Made by a program: the position numbers and the translations under genes
NCBI GenBank assembly: GCA_027063745.1
Contig: JAMORG010000054.1
Coordinates: 1-37,949, forward strand
Reading direction: 5' to 3'
DNA from: Sulfurimonas sp.
GTDB lineage: Bacteria > Campylobacterota > Campylobacteria > Campylobacterales > Sulfurimonadaceae
DNA length: 37,949 nucleotides
Notes under the pieces: generated by a model
What the model saw: only the letters and a program-made list of their open reading frames with translations
The model's database searches: none
What the model was told of the DNA's origin: nothing
Shown here: positions 34,377 to 37,949 of the stretch, piece after piece
How the letters are laid out: each line of letters opens with the position of its first letter
Position numbering within the stretch: the first letter of the stretch is position 1

Positions 34377-34958
34377 ATGAGTTTTGGAACATTATTAAGA
34401 GATGCTAGAAAAAAAATGAATATGTCTCAAGATGACTTGGCAAAATTACTTGGAGTTAATAGAGTTTCAATTTCAAATTATGAGCAAGATAAAAATACTC
34501 CAACTTTATCTAATTTGAATAAAATAAAAAAGATATTAAAACTTAGCCCAGACTATTTTGAAGAAGATAAAAGCTTAATTAAAATAAAAACAATCCCACT
34601 TATAGGTATTGCCTCATGTGGAGTTCCTAGCCAGTCATACGATGATATCATAGAGTACATACCTGTACCTGATAAATTTGCTCGTGATGGTGTATATGCT
34701 GTTACTGCTGAGGGCGATAGTATGCTTCCGCGCATTGCTCATGGAGATATTGTTATGTGCGATAAAGATGCTCCATGTGAAAATGGAAACATAGTACACT
34801 ACACTACAAACGATGGAGATAGCGGACTTAAAAAGTTTATGCTCAAAGATGGAATAGTTACACTATACCCACTAAATACTGACGGCTTTACACCTATTAT
34901 GCTTAAAGAAGATGAGCTCAGATGTGCTAAAGCTATTAAAATAATTTCGGATTTGTAA
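34377..34958 (+). CDS. CI/LexA-like repressor, HTH plus S24 peptidase domain
   Basis: MSQDDLAKLLGVNRVSISNYEQDKNTPTL; GIASCG cleavage-type site; TAEGDSMLPRI serine; GDSGLKKF lysine. Confidence 0.9.
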   Translation: MSFGTLLRDARKKMNMSQDDLAKLLGVNRVSISNYEQDKNTPTLSNLNKIKKILKLSPDYFEEDKSLIKIKTIPLIGIASCGVPSQSYDDIIEYIPVPDKFARDGVYAVTAEGDSMLPRIAHGDIVMCDKDAPCENGNIVHYTTNDGDSGLKKFMLKDGIVTLYPLNTDGFTPIMLKEDELRCAKAIKIISDL

Positions 34959-34959
34959 A

Positions 34960-35157
34960 ATGATTTTTACAAGAAAACAAAAATTTAGATTAAGTATAGT
35001 AATATCTATTTTTTGGGTTATAGGATGGTTGTTATTTTCATTATCATTTCACGGACATTGGCTATTTAGTAAAAAAATGTATATGTTTATCGTTATTGGT
35101 ATAGTACCTACTTCTTTATTTTGGTCTTACTATTGGATAAAAAGTGCTAAAGACTAA
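34960..35157 (+). CDS. Small two-TM membrane protein in the repressor operon
   Basis: 65 aa; SIVISIFWVIGWLLFSL and MYMFIVIGIVPTSLFWSYYW; begins 2 nt after the repressor stop. Confidence 0.6.
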   Translation: MIFTRKQKFRLSIVISIFWVIGWLLFSLSFHGHWLFSKKMYMFIVIGIVPTSLFWSYYWIKSAKD

Positions 35158-35558
35158 TATGCCTTTAACATCACTTTATCATCTATAACTATCTTAGCAT
35201 TACCAGAAATCCATATCATTTCAATACTTTTACAGTCATCGGATACAGTTCCTCTAAAATATCCACTTTCATCAAAATATTCATCATTTTTACCATCATA
35301 ATTTTTAGTAACTGAATTATACTCCTGCATTTTCAACTTATTACCTTTTAGAGTTATATTTGTATCTGCCGTACTCATTCCAAACTCATCTGTATATTTT
35401 ATCTTACCTTTGTATAAATCAGACTTTTTACTATTTACTTTCAAAACTACATTTTGCTTAAAATCTTTATCTACTAATGCTGTACCTTTATATGATTTAT
35501 ACAAATCACAAGAAAACAAACTACTATACAAAACAAACAACACTAATAAAACTTTCAT
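35154..35558 (-). CDS. Secreted/lipoprotein-like protein, lysogenic conversion candidate
   Basis: MKVLLVLFVLYSSLFSC signal plus lipobox-like end; beta-rich domain; own TATAAT box (35577-35582). Confidence 0.6.
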   Translation of the reverse strand: MKVLLVLFVLYSSLFSCDLYKSYKGTALVDKDFKQNVVLKVNSKKSDLYKGKIKYTDEFGMSTADTNITLKGNKLKMQEYNSVTKNYDGKNDEYFDESGYFRGTVSDDCKSIEMIWISGNAKIVIDDKVMLKAY

Positions 35559-35636
35559 AAAAATCCTTTTTTCATAATTATACCTAAACTCATAATAATA
35601 CCTCTTCTCTTAATTTCAAAAAGAATTATATCAAAA

Positions 35637-35685
35637 GTAAGTTATTCTTACAAATTTAAACTACAATTAAGTAAGTATATCTTAC
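35637..35685. promoter_or_regulatory. Operator cluster B (two 15-bp sites)
   Basis: GTAAGTTATTCTTAC (35637-35651) and GTAAGTATATCTTAC (35671-35685); same half-sites and 34-bp spacing as cluster A. Confidence 0.75.
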
Positions 35686-35696
35686 AATTTTCTCAA

Positions 35697-36163
35697 CAAA
35701 ACAAAAAACAGCTTTTTAGCTTAACTTTGTTTTGAGTTCCTAAAAGTGAAGGCGATAACAATACGCATAGATATTGAGGCTTGATGATAATTGTTTCAAG
35801 CAAAGCTTTTAGGATTGACTTAGAGATGTGTCACGCAGGATTGGCACTTGTTAAAAAAGATACCCACTAACCTATCAAGCGAGGTTATGGATGAATGAAG
35901 CATAACAAAATTTTCATAAAAGTACACAAGTAGAACGGCAATGCATTCACTAACGCTTAAATTCGGGTAGTTACCGATGAGCAGAGTCGCTTGTGTGCTT
36001 TTTAGAGAGTTTACAAAGCTTCCCATAAAGTCACTCAATGGGCTTTCTCATATTGGTCCACAGACTCCTTTATGAAGATACAAAACTATTATACAGGTAG
36101 AGAGTTAGCCTTTGGGAAGCTCTGTAAGCTCTTTAGCTTAAAGGAAACAGTCGCCGATGGCAG
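35697..36163 (+). ncRNA. Structured non-coding leader or ncRNA region
   Basis: Series of inverted repeats, including an 11-bp stem followed by TTTTT at 35921-36003 and a ~25-bp imperfect inverted repeat at 36004-36134. Confidence 0.4.
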
Positions 36164-36171
36164 TCGGTTAA

Positions 36172-36190
36172 AAATCAATACAAAAGAGGA
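36172..36190 (+). promoter_or_regulatory. Conserved leader motif AAATCAATACAAAAGAGGA, copy 4
   Basis: Matches copies 1-3; preceded by hairpin CCGA-TGGCAG-TCGG. Confidence 0.5.
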
Positions 36191-36197
36191 CAAAAAC

Positions 36198-36332
36198 ATG
36201 AGTATCAAAAAAATAAATCTCCTTACAAAAGTCTATCTTGATACAAAGCCAGATGCAACAGCAGGCGAAGTAGCAAGATTTATAAAAGATGTAGAAATCA
36301 CACTAAAACTTTCGGAGAGAAAAAATGCTTAA
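36198..36332 (+). CDS. Small hypothetical early protein
   Basis: MSIKKINLLTKVYLDTKPDATAGEVARFIKDVEITLKLSERKNA; AGAGGA RBS 8 nt upstream; ORF opens at 36072. Confidence 0.6.
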   Translation: MSIKKINLLTKVYLDTKPDATAGEVARFIKDVEITLKLSERKNA

Positions 36333-36564
36333 ATTCAACACAGACCAGTTTTTAGCTCACTTCTTTAAAAAAGATGAGCGTGTAGATGTAAATGCTGACG
36401 AGCTGCAGCGTCTAGTAAGAGAGTCACGATCAAAAGATGCTGAGATAAAGAGACTTTGCAAAATCATTGCAGAGCAAAAAATGTTGCTGCTAACAAAAGA
36501 TGACAAGATACTGTCTCTTGAAGCAAAGATAGAACCTACATACAGACTTGATTTGAGTGCGTGA
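36325..36564 (+). CDS. Small coiled-coil early protein
   Basis: 79-aa ORF overlapping the previous stop. Confidence 0.6.
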   Translation: MLKFNTDQFLAHFFKKDERVDVNADELQRLVRESRSKDAEIKRLCKIIAEQKMLLLTKDDKILSLEAKIEPTYRLDLSA

Positions 36565-36572
36565 GGTGTTTT

Positions 36573-36674
36573 ATGAGTAGTGTAATAATAGGGTCGGTTA
36601 TATGTATTGCATCTGTGATTATCATCATTGATGCTTATATTTCATACAGTAGAAAGTGGGGAGAAAATGAGTGA
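36573..36674 (+). CDS. 33-aa single-TM microprotein
   Basis: MSSVIIGSVICIASVIIIIDAYISYSRKWGENE*; overlaps the next ATG. Confidence 0.5.
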   Translation: MSSVIIGSVICIASVIIIIDAYISYSRKWGENE

Positions 36675-36750
36675 TTTGAAAAAAGATGCTGCATATTATG
36701 AAAAAGCAGTTAAGAATTTTAGAAAACAATTTAAGGAGATGAAAAGATGA
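36667..36750 (+). CDS. 27-aa basic microprotein
   Basis: MSDLKKDAAYYEKAVKNFRKQFKEMKR*; ATGA overlap with the RecE-like start. Confidence 0.45.
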   Translation: MSDLKKDAAYYEKAVKNFRKQFKEMKR

Positions 36751-37547
36751 GTGCAATTCCAAAAGTAATGCAAAAGATGAGTGATAAAGACTACTTTGCC
36801 ACCGATGCCCTCTCAAACAGTGACTTTAGACTGCTTAAAGAGTCCGTTTTGCACTATGAGAATAAAGAACTGTTCCCTATCTCTTCAACAAGTATGAAGA
36901 TAGGAAGTGCAGTACATAAACTCGTGCTTGAGCCTGAGAGCTTCAATGATGATTTTATCATTGAGGAGTTTGAGGGCTGTGAGTTAAACAAAAACACAAA
37001 AGCCTATAAGGAAGCAAAAAAAGCGTGGCTTGATTGTGTAGGGGATAGAGAAGTGCTGAGCGTGCAGGAGTTTGACTCCATTGCGACAATGGCACGCAAT
37101 GTTAAAGCTATTGCAGGTGGACTGCTTCAAAATGGTATCGCTGAACACGCTTTCTTTAGCGAGTTTGACGGCATACCTGTAAAATGTAAGGCAGACTACT
37201 ATCGTGAAGACTTAGGCGTGGTTATTGACCTTAAAACGACTAAAAGCATTAAGGACTTTAAGAAGTCTATCTTAGAGTACGGCTACGACACTCAGTCAGC
37301 TTTCTACACGGATGTTATTTCAAGCCTTGGTTATAAAGCAGATAGATTTATCTTCATCTTGGTAGAAACACAGTCGCCACATATGGTTAGCGTGCAGGAG
37401 ATGAGCCTAGAGTCCATAGAAGAAGGTAGAGCAGTTTATAGTGAACTACTGCAAACTTGGCGTGATTATAAAAAAGATGGTGTTGTTAATGTTGTTAAAA
37501 CAACTGGACTTCCTGAATGGTATTTAGAAAAAAGACGAGGAGCATAA
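36747..37547 (+). CDS. RecE-like PD-(D/E)XK exonuclease
   Basis: STSMKIGSAVHKLVLEPE, GIPVKCKADYYREDLGVVIDLKTTKSIKDFKKSILEYGYDTQSAFYTDV matches the RecE/DUF3799 nuclease core. Confidence 0.88.
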   Translation: MSAIPKVMQKMSDKDYFATDALSNSDFRLLKESVLHYENKELFPISSTSMKIGSAVHKLVLEPESFNDDFIIEEFEGCELNKNTKAYKEAKKAWLDCVGDREVLSVQEFDSIATMARNVKAIAGGLLQNGIAEHAFFSEFDGIPVKCKADYYREDLGVVIDLKTTKSIKDFKKSILEYGYDTQSAFYTDVISSLGYKADRFIFILVETQSPHMVSVQEMSLESIEEGRAVYSELLQTWRDYKKDGVVNVVKTTGLPEWYLEKRRGA

Positions 37548-37548
37548 A

Positions 37549-37949
37549 ATGGGTGCATTGGTAAATTTAGAAACAGAAGAGAGACTTTTAGAGTTAGAAG
37601 TAAAAAGATTTGAACTTGAACAAAGAAGAGCTATGGCACTAAGTAAAAGTGCCTTTTTTCCTGACAATCTAAAGGGAGATGTTGCAAGTGCAGTTATTAT
37701 CTATGATTTGGCTAGCCGTATGAATGTTAGTGTTATGGAAATAGCACAAAGCATCTATATTATTTACAACAAACCATCTTTTTCAACAAGCTACTTGGTT
37801 GCAAGACTAAACACTAGCGGTCGCATAAAAGGCAGCTTGGTTACAGTTATAAGTGACGATAAACAGAGTGCTTACTCTTATGCTATTGATGCTGAGACTG
37901 GCGAAAAATTAGTCGGTATGACCTATACAATGGAGATTGCAAAAAAAGA
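37549..37949 (+). CDS. RecT-like phage recombinase, N-terminal part (continues at window start)
   Basis: ATG at 37549 directly after the RecE-like stop; MGALVNLETEERLLELEVKRFELEQRRAMALSKSAFFPDNLKGDVASAVIIYDLASRMNVSVMEIAQSIYIIYNKPSFSTSYLVARLNTSGRIKGS is RecT-like; in frame with 72..455 across the circular junction. Confidence 0.75.
   Translation, partial: MGALVNLETEERLLELEVKRFELEQRRAMALSKSAFFPDNLKGDVASAVIIYDLASRMNVSVMEIAQSIYIIYNKPSFSTSYLVARLNTSGRIKGSLVTVISDDKQSAYSYAIDAETGEKLVGMTYTMEIAKK
37847..37949. repeat. Terminal direct repeat, copy 2 (identical to 1-103)
   Basis: Exact match to window positions 1-103. Confidence 0.95.

Noticed and set aside
35820-36038. 72-aa minus-strand ORF with a KCQSC motif in the gap before the recombination operon
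   Set aside because: Reads somewhat protein-like, but the annotated start is TTG and it overlaps several strong inverted repeats. Not called as CDS; kept as the competing explanation for the structured-RNA hypothesis.
33554-36163. CRISPR array or tRNA genes in the repeat-rich non-coding gaps
   Set aside because: Repeats are inverted and irregular with no periodic spacers; no cloverleaf with anticodon arm could be assembled by eye.
35697-36163. Retron-type msr/msd element
   Set aside because: Long inverted repeats are suggestive, but no reverse transcriptase ORF exists anywhere in the window.
36072-36197. N-terminal extension of ORF 36072..36332
   Set aside because: The conserved AATCAATACAAAAGAGG leader with RBS points to ATG 36198; the upstream part overlaps an arm of the long inverted repeat.

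Overview
The window reads as a complete, circularly permuted temperate phage genome (or excised/circular prophage). The first 103 bp (1-103) are repeated exactly at the end (37847-37949), implying a circle of about 37,846 bp. The low GC content and protein style suggest a Campylobacterota (epsilonproteobacterial) host, but that is inference. A rightward arm carries a CI-like S24 repressor, two candidate lysogenic-conversion genes, RecE-like and RecT-like recombination proteins, an excisionase-like protein and a tyrosine integrase. A long leftward arm carries Cro-like and RHH regulators, replication proteins, a PAPS-reductase-family protein, RusA, TerS, TerL, portal, scaffold, an SU10/DUF5309-type major capsid protein, many novel virion proteins, a 2272-aa polyvalent-type protein and a holin/endolysin pair. 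No tape-measure or sheath gene is recognisable, so a podovirus-like virion is likely. Main points for follow-up: (1) a 321-aa LAGLIDADG intein splitting the TerL Walker A motif; (2) the 2272-aa polyvalent protein with a HELQH protease-like motif, a nuclease-like segment and dockerin-like loops; (3) five 15-bp GTAAG-N5-CTTAC-type operators in two clusters 1.35 kb apart with identical 34-bp spacing; (4) three copies of a ~35-bp motif just upstream of virion genes, probably a late promoter; (5) four copies of a leader motif AATCAATACAAAAGRAG, each preceded by a hairpin; (6) nested, mutually exclusive RNA-type folds at 33.55-33.66 kb and 35.69-36.19 kb; (7) several ribosome-binding sites embedded in hairpins; (8) unannotated microproteins; (9) a short paralog keeping only the two ends of a coiled-coil virion protein. 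All calls come from reading the sequence; no database search was run.
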